Both the position numbers and the translations under genes were made by a program. The notes under the pieces were generated by a model. It was given only the letters and a program-made list of their open reading frames with translations, made no database searches and was not told where the DNA came from. From Selaginella moellendorffii (Eukaryota; Streptophyta; Lycopodiopsida; Selaginellales; Selaginellaceae), in contig NW_003314388.1 of NCBI RefSeq assembly GCF_000143415.4, forward strand, positions 248,001 through 312,000: 64,000 nucleotides of DNA, read 5' to 3'. Below are positions 40,646 through 51,700 of this stretch, piece after piece. Position 1 is the first letter of the stretch. Every line of letters begins with the position of its first letter.

Positions 40646-40739
40646 CTTGCGAGGGTGGAGAGAGGCGAAGCAGCCTACCTGGAGCTCCGATCAATGGGCG
40701 GAGTGGAAGGGTCGCGAAACCCCAAGACGCGGCATCCAT
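40646..40739 (-). CDS. Possible first exon encoding a transit-peptide-like start
   Basis: On the minus strand an ATG at 40739 opens 31 codons beginning MDAASWGFATLPLRPLIG, rich in Arg, Leu, Pro and Ser. It ends at CAAG followed by the donor GTAAGTTCG. A TATA-like CTATATAAAA lies about 55-60 bp upstream. Downstream exons are not found; the sequence that follows is the tandem repeat. It is probably the start of a gene whose body has been lost or moved, or possibly the 5' exon of the ORF at 36982-38049. Confidence 0.35.
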
Positions 40740-40790
40740 CACTGCCCTAGCCCTTTATCACCGATGAGCCCTAAACTTGAGCTAAGTACT

Positions 40791-40802
40791 GTTTTATATA
40801 GA
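40791..40802 (-). promoter_or_regulatory. TATA box for the exon at 40646-40739
   Basis: The minus-strand sequence CTATATAAAAC sits about 55 bp upstream of the ATG, a normal distance for a short plant 5' UTR. Confidence 0.45.
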
Positions 40803-42200
40803 CAGGGCAAAAAGGGGAAGTTCTCAATTAGTGCAAAACGAAGAATCTTACGAGCTACTTAATTATTCGAGGAATCCTGCTGATCGGAGCCTGCTGGTTG
40901 GCTCTTCCGTGCTGCTGTTGCCAGCACGGGAAGCTTCTGGATCTCAGCCGGCGATAACATCCGTATGCATCGCACCGTCGTGTTAAACAAACACAACATG
41001 AAATGCGTCTCCGACGAGCAGCATGTCGCCTTCATTATCTACGTACACGGCTTGCCACGTTCAGGTTCTCGTCAATGCCGAACAGATGCTGCAGCTCCTC
41101 CAGGAGTTGCGTGTTGCATGTATAATCCCCAAAACTTGGACAAGTCCAAAGCTCACCCTGTTTGTGAACTTTTGAAAAGTAGAAGATTCAGAGTCTGGCG
41201 CTTCAAATAAAGAATGAGATCTTACTTTGGTGCACGTCCTGCTTGGTTGCTGTTGTTGCTGCTGCTGGTTCCAGTTCTGGCCAGTAAAACACTTCCTGAA
41301 GCCGGAAGTTTCCAACTCGAGATCCTTGTGGACGTCGTCTTTGGCGGTGCTGGCCAAAGCTGTCTTTGGTTTCAACGAGACGAGAAACCAAATAGTTTGC
41401 ACTTGCGGTGAGAATCGTTTGCATTACCTCTCGCAAGGGGCTCCTCACCTCCTGAAAGAACAAAAAAGAGTAGAAAAAAAGCATTACATAAGAAGTGATG
41501 ACGGATTTCACTTACTGTGAGCCATGAGAAGCTTAAGAAAAGAGTTGTCTGTTGTAGTTGAGGCTGCAAGTAGACTGGGCAACTTAATGCTGCTTGCCAA
41601 TAAGCGAAGCTGCTGGTTGGAGAAGGCTGCTGCAGTCTCTAGAATTGTGGAGGAACCTTCTGCTCTCGAAACTCGCCAGCAAAGCCGGCGCCACATCCAA
41701 TCCTCACAACATCTTTCTGCCGCAAAGGATTCTCCCTCTGAAAGAAAAGAGGATCGAACGCACGATTCGAGCTACTTGCTACTCACCAGCGTCACTGTGC
41801 TCTCGGACGATGGATCGGCGTGGAGCTCAAACACGCGATCGTTGCCAGTGGCCATCTGCTGCTGGTGCATATCGACTTTATGATGAGATGGTAGCCCCTC
41901 GTTTCCGGGACTTGGAAATCCAGAAGGAAAACCAGGAACACTATGACCCTCACTAACTCTTGGAGTTATCTTAGCCTCAGAATAGAGAGCTGTAGGGAAA
42001 TTTTTCCCTTGGCCTCACATTGGGAGCAATAAATGGCTCTATCTCCTGTCTTTTGCTAGCCGCGTGCTTGTCCCAACCGACCTATATAGAAGACAAGACT
42101 CTTTACCTTTAGGAAGCGCCATTTAGAGCCATCGAGCTGCATCGATATCGTCAATTCCAGTAATAGTTCCCATATATCTGACTGTTAGCAAAAGGAGACA

Positions 42201-42231
42201 AAACAAGAGATTCACTTCATAACGATTTACC
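42201..42231. repeat. 31-bp direct repeat, left
   Basis: AAACAAGAGATTC... through ...CGATTTACC, identical to 44135-44165. It lies in an ARF intron and flanks the copia fragment. Confidence 0.9.
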
Positions 42232-42249
42232 ATTATTCAATTTCGAGCC

Positions 42250-43215
42250 ATGATAGCTCTCTGCATCCTTTTCTCAAGTGAAGGTGCTACCATGAAGCAG
42301 TTGAAGCTGGATTTGGGGTGCCGATTCAAGATGGTTGACATGGGACCTCTTCACTACTGCCTTGGCATTCAGATCTTCCGAGACAGGAGGAAGGGAGTGA
42401 TTCAGATGTCTCAGAAGAAGTACATTCTGGACGTGCTTCAGAGGTTTCAACTCAGTGAGCTGAACCCAGCAACCACACCTATGGAGGAACATATGAAGCG
42501 GATCCCATATAGGCAGATGGTGGGAAGCTTAGTGTACCTGATGGTGTGTACGAGGCCAGACATAGCCTATGCAGTGGGAGCAGTTTCACAGCACTTGGAA
42601 AATCCTGGCTACCAGCACTGGTTAGCAGTAAAGCGGATTTTCAGATACTTGAAGGGGACTGCCAACTATGGTCTTGTTTACAAGCAGCAGCCTAGGGGTA
42701 TTCAGCTCGTTGGATACTCAGATGCTGATTGGGCTGGTGAAGTTGACAAGAGGAAGTCCACTTCAGGCTATATGTTCAGCCTTGGTAGTGGAGCAGTTAC
42801 TTGGTGCAGTAAAAGGCAGCCAACAATTGCACTATCAAGCACCGAAGCTGAGTACGTGGCCACTACCTTAGCAGCCAAAGAGTGTGTTTGGCTGAGGCAA
42901 CTATTGAGTGGAGTATATTATCCACAGAAGACTCCAACGATTATCTTCTGTGATAATCAGGGAGCAAATGCCTTGACGAAGAACCCGAAGTATCACGGAC
43001 GTACCAAGCACATACAGGTACAGTTTCATTTTATTCGTGAGCAGGTTGCCATGGAGACAATGGAGCTAGTGTATTGTGCGACGGGAGATCAGGTGGCAGA
43101 TGTTTTCACAAAAGCTCTGCCCCTAGCTGCATTCTCCAAGCATGTCCAAGCTCTTGGTGTACAGTTGCTCGAGGCTGATCCCAGCTTAGCTCGAGTGGGA
43201 GTGTTGAGGACTTAA
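42250..43215 (+). pseudogene. Copia reverse transcriptase (C-terminal) and RNase H
   Basis: A 321-codon open frame starting inside RT. It has DMGPLHYCLGIQI, the YRQMVGSLVYLM block, TRPDIAYAV, the RNase H motifs YSDADWAG, STSGYMF, LSSTEAEYVA and CDNQGA, and RTKHIQ. The 5' part of pol (gag-pre-integrase, integrase, RT fingers with YVDD) is missing. The frame is undamaged, so the insertion is younger than the Ty3 element at 16950-29231 (inference). Confidence 0.9.
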
Positions 43216-43385
43216 GCCGCAATCTCAAGCTGGGATGCCACGTCAGCAGAAGGGACACATCCGTTTAGGTTCTGTAGGTGATCACGCCCGACACATTCTG
43301 TTCTTGATCCGTCTTCTGCAATAAAGGTGGACCCAGCATGGAGCACTGCTGCGCTCACAAGGCTGGGTATCCCCATTTCATAACA
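43202..43385 (+). repeat. LTR-like segment of the copia fragment
   Basis: 184 bp beginning TGTTGAGG directly after a purine-rich GAGTGGGAG, containing AATAAAG near 43320, and ending ATAACA next to the primer site. Confidence 0.7.
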
Positions 43386-43397
43386 TGGTATCAGAGC
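43386..43397 (+). promoter_or_regulatory. tRNA-iMet primer-binding site
   Basis: TGGTATCAGAGC, the standard plant copia primer site, directly adjoining the LTR end. Confidence 0.85.
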
Positions 43398-43422
43398 CCT
43401 GAGGGCTTCAGATCCTGGGACG

Positions 43423-44134
43423 ATGGCGCTGGCCGAGGAGGAGGCCAGTGAGGATGACGATGAGCCCCCGGATGTGGCTGAGAGGTGCCAAGATTTGGCA
43501 CTGTGCTGTACTGAGTGCCAAGATAACGGCACTAGCGAGCTGAGCAAGGCACTAGGGCATGATCGAGTAGAGACTGACCTGGAGGAGGCGCTGGCAAAGG
43601 CGCTGAGAGAGGGCTAGTGCAAGGCACTGGCCGAGCAGAGGTGAGCGCTGGGCACCCTGAAGGGTAGAGGGCCGCTGACAGAGGCGCTGAGAGAGGAGAG
43701 ACTGCGATTAGAGGCCGTGAACGAGGCGCTAGGGCGTGCGAGGCCCCGCAGAGACTCACCAGAGGTGAGTGCCAGGCGTAGAGGCACGAGGCCCCGAGGG
43801 CTGGCCGAGCAGAGACTCCACTCGAGTGCTGAGTGCAGCGCTGGTGTGAGAAGGTGCTGGCAGAGGTGCTGAGAGGAGGCACCGAGCAGAGACAGATTTC
43901 TGTTGAGGATACGACAGAGTGCTTGGATGCAGAGGGAGAGTGATCTCAGATTCATGTCATTGAGATCGAGAGGGAGTGCTCTCTATGACATGATCCTAGG
44001 TGGCAGGAGTGCCACTTCACTGATCCAGGTGTAGGCTAGAGGTGTGTCTCTTCATCATGTATATATAGCTATGATATATACGATTATCCTGAGAGTCATC
44101 CTTGACCATCGTAGCTTCCGCTATTCTTCTCTTC
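43423..44134 (+). pseudogene. gag-like start and decayed region of the copia fragment
   Basis: ATG 43423 opens 64 codons, Glu/Asp-rich at first (MALAEEEASEDDDEPPDVAE), stopping at 43617. The rest is GAG/GGCGCTG-rich low-complexity sequence without a long frame. TGTTGAGGA at 43901 and TATATATAGC near 44060 look like parts of another LTR. Confidence 0.5.
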
Positions 44135-44165
44135 AAACAAGAGATTCACTTCATAACGATTTACC
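44135..44165. repeat. 31-bp direct repeat, right
   Basis: Identical to 42201-42231. On the ARF strand it starts at the splice donor after SSERR. Confidence 0.9.
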
Positions 44166-44988
44166 TTCTTTCCGACGAATCCTCAGTCTCAAATCTCATT
44201 GAAGTGCATACCAATCAAAATTTTCATCTTGAAAGATTTCACGTACTTGTGGTATGGAACAACAAATTCAGCTGGACTCCCTGAAGAGAAACAAATTCAC
44301 CACTTTGCCGTGTTAAATCTAAAGAATGTCAAACGAGGATTGTAGAACACGGTGAACATGATCTTAGTGGAGACAACATGAGCAGCAGCAGCCAGGAATC
44401 TGATTTGCATACTGTGGCTAGACAGTAGCGAAGACGAAGTGAAACTGCTCTGCGTGCGCACAGCACACCCAATACCGATTCTCAACTCACCATGATCTCC
44501 CCTACGTGCTACGTAATATTATTACGGTATGAAAAACAGATCAAAAGGCTTGAAAACTTTATAATGACCAACAGTATCGGCTTCTTCTGGCTTACAAACA
44601 CACTCCACCCTGTCGTCGAAAGATGCCTTCGTGGTTGTCCTGGATACGAGCAGGATTTTGTAAGAAAGTATCTTAGATTGCTTCCTACAAAAGAGATTGC
44701 TCACAGAGAACACTCTTCTTTCCTTGTTCTGAAGACCTGAAGGTCATGGTTGTTCCTGCCCTCCATCACTTTTATTGTCTAAGCCATGATGTTTATGATG
44801 CCCACCATCTCCCAAGATCTTGAACTGTTTCTGCCATCTACCTGCTTCGCTGGTGATCTTCCCAAGAAAGATTGCTTCGCTCCTGGATCAACTGTTCTCC
44901 AGGACATGTCTACTGAATCCAAATGGATCGGACAGAAAGGACGAGCGAAGAGCGAAAACCTCAGTATAAAGGGGAAGAACTTTCATCA

Positions 44989-47900
44989 TCACCACAAGGT
45001 GGATTTTTTGCGAACTTTCTTTAGCTTTTGAATGAGGATTTGTTGCTTCACGGCTCCTGCCTTTCTCGCCTTGACTTCTTCCTGAGAATCGCCGGAGTTA
45101 GATTCATATGATCGTGTGGAGATATTTACCTTCAACACGGCCTGGCACTCAGCGATTTTAGAGTAAGCAAGCGCGAGATCGGCCACCTTTCTATGCACCA
45201 TTCCCTCGTACTGGGCAAGATTTTGCTGGAGAGTTTCGACTTTGCATCGCTCGCTGGTGAGCTCCTTTTGCAGCGCAAGTCCATCAACAGCTGAGAACGA
45301 AACTTTCAGCTAAGGGAGAAGAAACAAAATAAATCTAGCAAAGCGATACCTGCACCGTTTTCCAGGTAAACCACGCCTCCAAGAGTTCCATACTCGTGTA
45401 TACCCCCAACTATAACAAAGCGCTGTCCCATAGAAACCATGGCGTGCATGGACCTCCCATAGATTTCGGTGTCTCTGCCGGAGGAAGAACTTTTCAAGAT
45501 CTTCCAGCGTTTCCAGAAGGAGGTCTCTGTATCGAAGCTGTAAACGTCGTCAAGGTACGTAACGCCATTGTATCCCCCGTAAAGCACCAGATTCTTCCCA
45601 ACAGCCGCCATTGCATGGTGTCTCCTTGCTGTGGGAGCCTCTCCAAAGTGCTCCACTTGGTTCCACTCCATCGTCCCCAGATCGAGCGTATAAAAGTCTC
45701 CAAAGTTGGTCTTCCCGTCGTAGCCTCCAAAAACGTACATCTTAGTCCCGATTATCACTGCTCCATGCCCCCGACGAGGTGCTGGAGGATCCCGATAGTA
45801 GTCCGGCAAGTGCCAATCCATCCACCGCAAGTCTAGCATCCATAGCTCGTTCAAGTGTCCCACGTTTGAGCGGTATCCACCAAAAACAATCATATGGTTG
45901 TCGTCACTGCTCACGCAGCTCGTGTGCTGTGACATTGGGCCTGGAACAATTCCCACACTGTACTCTGGCTGTGACAACTCACAGGAATCTACGATACACA
46001 AAGTTTGTAAGCAAGAAAAAACTGAAGCTGGTGCTTACTTCCATCTTCCGAAAACTCGAGGATGAATAAGTCCGAAGAATCCTCGGCTCCGTTGAATCCG
46101 CCGAAGAATATGATCTTGTTGTTGCGTACGCAGGCTGTGTGATGCTGAACCGATCGGAATGACTCTTCGGCGATATTAAGCTTGAGCTCTGGTATTCTCC
46201 ACATTGATTCGTCTGGAAGTTATAATTGTCACAGAAACTTGATGTTTGAAGCTCTGGAAGCATACCTACGTGATAGACTAAGATGTCCTTGAGAAGGGAC
46301 TGCCCATCGTAGCCTCCAGTCACTACCAGGTGAGATGGCAATGGCGAGCGAGACGTCAAGCACAAAGAAACAGCAGTGTGACCAACACGAGGACTTGGGA
46401 GAGTTCCACTGGGACTTCTTGAAGCGCTCCAACGTAGATCAGCTGGAAAAGACGACTTAACTTGAAAAACTTGAAAACCATATGCGGCAGCAGCATACCG
46501 TTTAAAAAGCCGGAAGTCCATGGAGGTGTTCTGGCCGTAACGATGTCCATACAATGGACCATCGTGGCTTTTTCTTTCTCCAAACTTGTGATCGTCTTTG
46601 ACATCACGGCTTGAATCATCTGAGCATTTTGAAGGTCTTCCTGAGAAAGTTCTAGCCGAGCTTGCAAGACTCTACCATCTTTCAAAAGTGCCGCTCTCCT
46701 GAAAAGTGTCGAAAGAAAATTCACGTAGGCAAGTTATGGAGCGCAAGAACCTGCAATCTGCTACGAAAGATAACCATTGCTGGAAATTATCTTTCAGTTG
46801 CCTGATTTGAGATCTGTTTGCTATATTTTGTAGATTTTGCCGACATGCTTTGTGATTCTGTGATGTAAGAAACCACACCTTCAGAATAGCCAATCTGCAA
46901 GACATATTCATAAACGACACTCTCAACTGAAAGCCAGAAGATCACCTTATTCTGGATGAATGTCGAGATTTTAAACGCAATAGCAGGCGTCCTCGAGTCC
47001 ACAGATACTTCAACCAGTCGAAGGCGCGAAGTCTCAACTCTAGCTGCTGCTTCACCACCATCGCCTTTCTCCAGATGCTAACTTCTCTTTTGTTTTTGGC
47101 GTGCTGCCTCCACCCAATGAACGTGAAAAGAAGTATCCTTTTCGTCCGGGTGACGATAGCTTTTGTCAAGCGCCTTTGTACCACAGCTCCGACGTGAGCT
47201 ATTCCCAGCCAGCCTCTAAATGACTTGTGGAGAAGTACTGACATCCTGTGCTGCTCTATCCGCAAGACTTGAGCTCTCTCAAAGACGCTCTCCCCCGCAT
47301 TCGTACTCCATGTCTCCAGACTTCTCGCCAACAGTCTCAGCTTGGAAAACTCGGTAGCCTCGTAAGCATTTGCACGAGCTGAATCAGCGTCGCTTCTCCA
47401 GCTTCGCCACGACTTTTGAAGCCTGTGCTGGACAAAGAATGTTCTGACTCTGCGCTCTAGGCACGATTTCACTGACAGAGTTCCCTTGAACAGCTTCCAG
47501 GCTCCAAAAGCCACCCTTGCTATCCGAGACCTCTGAAGTACCATGAAAACCGCAAGCCTGTCGGATGAACACTTCTTCAAATGGACGGTGAGCAGCCAGA
47601 ACTCGAAAGTTTGCAGCAAGATCGTTCTCGTCCAGTGCTTCCCAGCAATAGCCACAAGCTTCTTGGTGGAGAGAGACTTGGCACGTCTGGAAGCAAGCGA
47701 AGAGAACGACTTTCTCAGTATACGACGGTCCCATAATGCTTCAGCCTTCCTAAGAGTCTGCAAAAAGACGATCAATCACCATCGAAAACGTTTTAGACAG
47801 TCGACCTTGCCTTGGATTTTCTCGCATGCATGACGAGACGTTGCCAGGAAGATATTACTGCATGAAGCCGCCGAGATTGCGAGATACGCTGCGCTTGCAT

Positions 47901-48556
47901 TACGAGGGATCCTTGCATTGCTCGAACTTGTGCATAGAGCCGCATGCACTCTTTTCCTCGAACAAAACCTTCTTCAACGAGCTCGTTCTCTCGCTCCGTT
48001 TCCTCCGCTCTCTTTTCCTTGGACTGTACATAGCTGATCAGAGAACTTGGAGCCAAATTATGTTTGAGAGAAAAAGAGAGAGAAAGGAAAGACGTATTAC
48101 CTTGAGCAAGTTTTGCAGTTGCCGGTTACGGTGCTCAAGCTCTAGCAAGGCCTCATTCTTTTGCCTTTCCCATCCGGATGGAAAATCCCGAGACAAAATT
48201 TTCCCATGCTTCTGCTCCTTAAGATTGTCTGTAGTAGCACTCCGACCCATATTCTTTCGAGACTCCATTTCAAACGCACTGTGAATCGCCTCAAGAATGC
48301 TGTGATGCATCTTCTCGACCTGGGAAGACACGCCATCGCCGCCCTCTTACAATACAGAGAAGCGAAAAATCTGAGAGAAGGCCCAAGCCCCAAGCGCCAG
48401 ACCTTGGTAGCTTCCAACAGCTTGGCTTCCAAGCATTTGTTCTTCCTGTCCAGCTCCAAAATCGCGACATTCTTCTCGCGCTCCCAGTGCGATCCCAAAT
48501 CCTACACAAAGTAGAGAAAAGCCGTCGCCCAGAGATCGACCGTATAATTTTACCAT
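44989..48556 (-). CDS. Kelch-repeat protein with coiled coils and Sfi1-like W repeats
   Basis: Multi-exon minus-strand gene. The start is inferred as an ATG at 48556 followed at once by an intron, then DLGSHWEREKNVAILELD. The N-terminal ~150 residues are charged coiled coil (KNEALLELEHRNRQLQNLLK). The middle (about 46940-47900) has repeats spaced roughly 25-40 residues apart ending in an aromatic/Trp core: VISSWQRL, TFEFWLL, AFGAWKL, SWRSWRS, SLETWST, SFRGWLG, TFIGWRQ. These resemble Sfi1 centrin-binding repeats. The C-terminal part (45360-46440) has at least five kelch blades (VFGGYDGKTNFGDFYTLDL, LYGGYNGVTYLDDVYSFD and others). A terminal coiled coil ends VRKKSTLW. Kelch propellers bind proteins; Sfi1-type arrays bind centrin at basal bodies and spindle poles. 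Function in this protein is not established. Confidence 0.72.
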
Positions 48557-48663
48557 TCCTCCGCCAAGAAATCGCTTTCAAAAACTTAGGGCTTAACAGC
48601 TCCAAATAACATATTCGCAGAATCTAGTTATGAAAAGCTAAAATCTAAAATAAATAACGTGCT

Positions 48664-48736
48664 GCCGTCTTAGCTCAGCCGGTAGAGCGCGTGGCTTTTA
48701 ACCACGTGGTCGTGGGTTCGATTCCCACAGACGGCG
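48664..48736 (+). tRNA. tRNA-Lys (anticodon TTT)
   Basis: 73 nt. The acceptor stem pairs GCCGTCT with AGACGGC. D-loop AGCTCAGCCGGTAGAGC, anticodon stem CGTGG/CCACG around loop CTTTTAA, T-arm GTGGGTTCGATTCCCAC. There is no intron. A T-run at 48779-48789 lies about 45 bp downstream. Confidence 0.95.
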
Positions 48737-48795
48737 TAATTAACGCTTAATAACCTGCTTGTTTAGCTTCATTTTCCTCTTTTTTTTTCTTGAAT

Positions 48796-51700
48796 CTAGC
48801 TCGCATTATCATTCCTCCAGAAGTTCGTTCGCATCATTCTCTTCAACACGCCTTCTTGTTGGTCTTGTTGCTGAGCCGCTGTGGATGCCTGCTGGATATT
48901 CGAGGGGCTGGACGGCTCAGAGCTAACGGCGGGCTTCGATGTCGCGGGGCTGGCCATTGGATCGCCGAAAAAGCTCGTCATTGCCATGGACGACATGTTG
49001 AGGTGAGCTCCCATCACCACCTTGGTGATAGCTTCGAACTTCCCACCCGACCTCTCCCGCATTATAACTTCCAGCGCTTCCTTGTGGGCCGGATCAAGCA
49101 GCTCGGGATCACGCAGCAAGTTCTGGATTGTTGGCAGCAGTAGCTCCCGAATGCTGGTAGGAGATAAATCTGTTCCACAAGTTTCGCCTCTGTTGGAGCT
49201 TGAGATAAGCAAGACGGCATTACCTGTGGCATCCAGAGACCGGATGGCCTCGCAAAACACGTCCGCTCTCTCACGTCGGCGTGCTACATTTGTTCCCATG
49301 GGGCTTGCCGTAAGAACCACCAGCTTTTGCAGCAAATGTACGGAAGCGTTCGTCAAGAAAAACTCGCAAGCGACGATGGTGTAGTCACAAATAAAAAAGG
49401 ATATAGTCCCTCAAAACAGGGGAAGCCAGTGGCACCGCGACTGTCAATGCACGAACCACTCCAGATATGGCTTCGTTGGATCCATCGTCTAAAAAAGCAT
49501 CCATTTGCACGCGGATCTTCTCACTAACCTGCGAATAAAGCCAGAAATATCAGATTTTGGATCAATACATTTATAAGTACCATTTCATCTTGGAAATGCT
49601 GAGCAATGATTCCATATGCAGGTATTGTTGTGTGCCTGACTTCAAGGTTCGTGTCCGAGCCAAGAGTGACTAATGCAGGTAACAACTGCTTTGAAACTAG
49701 TTGAGTGCTTGCATAGGGAACCTGAACAGGATGTTAACGCTTGTAAAATGTATGACGATAACAGACCATTTCCCTGAGAAGAAGAGCTGCATGAACTTTG
49801 ACGCTGACATTTGAGTTCACAACAAGCTCCCAAAGAACACCGGTCATAACCTCGTGATGGCGATCATAAGAACTTTAAGATCCAGCATAGTTAGTGCTTT
49901 TCTCGGGGCATACGTAACCTTACCAAAAGAATCGGATGGTTTCTACAAGTTCGGGAGTGCGAACGCAGCTCCACGACCCGTGCTTTAGCGAAGAATCCAG
50001 TATCAAGTTCTTTATAAACCCTTGCAAATCAAAGTCGTGCGCATTTGGTATCCCCAAAACTCCAACCAAGAGAAGAGGTAGGATGCACTTGAAGGCCAAA
50101 GTTTGAGCTGTTTCCGTTTGAGGCTTTAGCCCTGCGTAAAGCAATATAGACATCATGCACAAACTGCTAAACAGGTTCCTCACCTTCGATTCTGTTTGAA
50201 ATGCTTGATCCAAGAAAATGCAACAACGAGTCATCACCAACTGCTGTTAGAAATATCGGTCGCAGAACCATGGTATGAAAGTGGCTGCCGAAACAATCGT
50301 TGAAGCGTAAAAGAAGCTGTTAAGGAATTCACAAAGAAGTGAGCATCTAAAGAACCAAGAGTCGGTCACCTGACATATGATTTTTCGTAAAGCCTCCTCT
50401 TTAGGAGAAATCATAGAAAGAAGCTTCAACAGTATGGGGAAAAAGTCCATGGCTAGCCAGTCAAAATACTCCCATCGCGTACTCGATCTGCATAAGAAGT
50501 TGAATTAGCGCCTTACTGCATTGGAATTTGTGTCCCTTACTGTAAGTGTTGCGTCAAGTTTTCAGGAGAAAATGCCAGTGTTTGATCAGATTCACTGATA
50601 GGAAATGGACAGCTATGGACGCATGCATAACGCAAATCAGGAACAAGTTGTATCAACATGCGCAGCAATACTTCAACATTCCATCCTTCCCTTTCGCGTA
50701 AAATTCGCAGCTGAGAATCAGATGACGTCTCGACGCCTGACACAGGAGGGCAGCGCTGCAACAATGCACAAAAAACTTAAGTCGCGGAGAATACAATGTG
50801 TATTACCTGAACAATAGTTAGCATACGACCAAAAAGAGCCTGAACCAGCTGTTTCATTGAATATCTCAGACATCTGGTCCACGTCACAACCGCTGGTACA
50901 AGCGCCTTCAGTGTCGTTTCGACAACTTGGGCCGAGGAATCCGAAAGCAGATGAAACATCATCTTCTCGACCTGGCAAAAACGAATACTTTAGCAACACC
51001 CCCAAGCAAGATACAACTAACGCTTACTTCAAGAAACTGAGACGACAAGACTGCTCCATGACATCGAGCTGACCTTGGTATATTTGTCCGTGTTGGGAAA
51101 TAGTGGCAGTAGCTTTGCCAAATTCGTTGAAGCCGCCTCTCTCACAACAGGTGCTGGGTCCTCAATTAGTTGCTCTAGGATTGAAAGGATCAACGATGAG
51201 CGCATATCGGACCTGACAAATCCTCCTAGTTCTCCACAGGACTGTGCCACGAGCAACCGTCGCTCTTCGTAGTTGTGGTTAATCTGCATAACCTTGATTA
51301 GCAGCGCGCTTGAACAAATAACGTTCACACCTGTTCCCAGCATTGAGGAAGCAGCTCATTTTCCGTACGAATGTCCCCGATAGATGTTGATAAGGAAATA
51401 CACGCCTGGAAACAGAGTAGTCAGAACTCCCAAAATGAGGTGTTAGCTTACATCCATGATGATCCTTCTTTGATTTTCATCCGGTCGTTTTATCAGGTTG
51501 AACAGTATGTGAGTAAGAGAGTCTCGGACATTGCCATCGGGATGTCGTCCAATCGCGCATATCATAAGAGGTAAGAGTTCCTTACAATGCCAGCAAAACG
51601 TTTCACGCTAGTCTTTGATAAAACTTCCAGTAATACCTCACGGTGATTGATGAGTACGTAAGGCACGATGTTCGGAAGAGCTTCCGCCAGTATGTGAATA

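Larger units (their letters stand above)
42232..44134 (+). mobile_element. Ty1/copia fragment in permuted order
   Basis: A 1.9-kb insertion flanked by the 31-bp direct repeats. Its order is the C-terminal half of RT plus RNase H (42250-43215), an LTR-like segment (43202-43385), a perfect tRNA-iMet primer site (43386-43397), then gag-like sequence from ATG 43423. In an intact element the primer site and gag precede RT, so this is either the junction of two tandem elements or a captured piece of a one-LTR circle. Another TGTTGAGGA, the LTR start motif, occurs at 43901 and could mark a second LTR ending near 44135. Confidence 0.75.
40985..44950 (-). pseudogene. Auxin response factor (ARF) pseudogene split by a copia fragment
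   Basis: Minus-strand fragments follow ARF order. B3 DNA-binding domain: GQPRRHLSTTGWSVFVSQKK at about 44580-44642 and RRGDHGELRIGIGCAVR near 44460-44510. Flanking dimerisation domain: SLLSSHSMQIRFLAAAAHVV, then PAEFVVPYHKYVKSF (about 44230-44280) and RFETEDSSERR. After the insertion, YMGTITGIDDIDAARW (42126-42179), SKWRFLK, and KRQEIEPFIAPN (about 42018-42055). Then a Gln-rich middle region (NWNQQQQQQQPSRTCTK, about 41226-41280) and parts of the PB1 domain (LLEELQHLFGIDENLNV, then VDNEGDMLLVGD; 40989-41121). Frameshifts (for example between GMHF and MRFETED, and in the RW-SKWR stretch) and stops show that it is dead. ARFs are nuclear transcription factors binding auxin response elements. Confidence 0.8.

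Noticed and set aside
41640-41870. Minus-strand RENPLRQKDVVRIGCGAGFAG, which resembles the start of an AtuA/DUF1446 protein
   Set aside because: It lies between the dimerisation and PB1 parts of the ARF pseudogene on the same strand and is followed by stops. No further AtuA sequence follows, so it is treated as ARF middle region.
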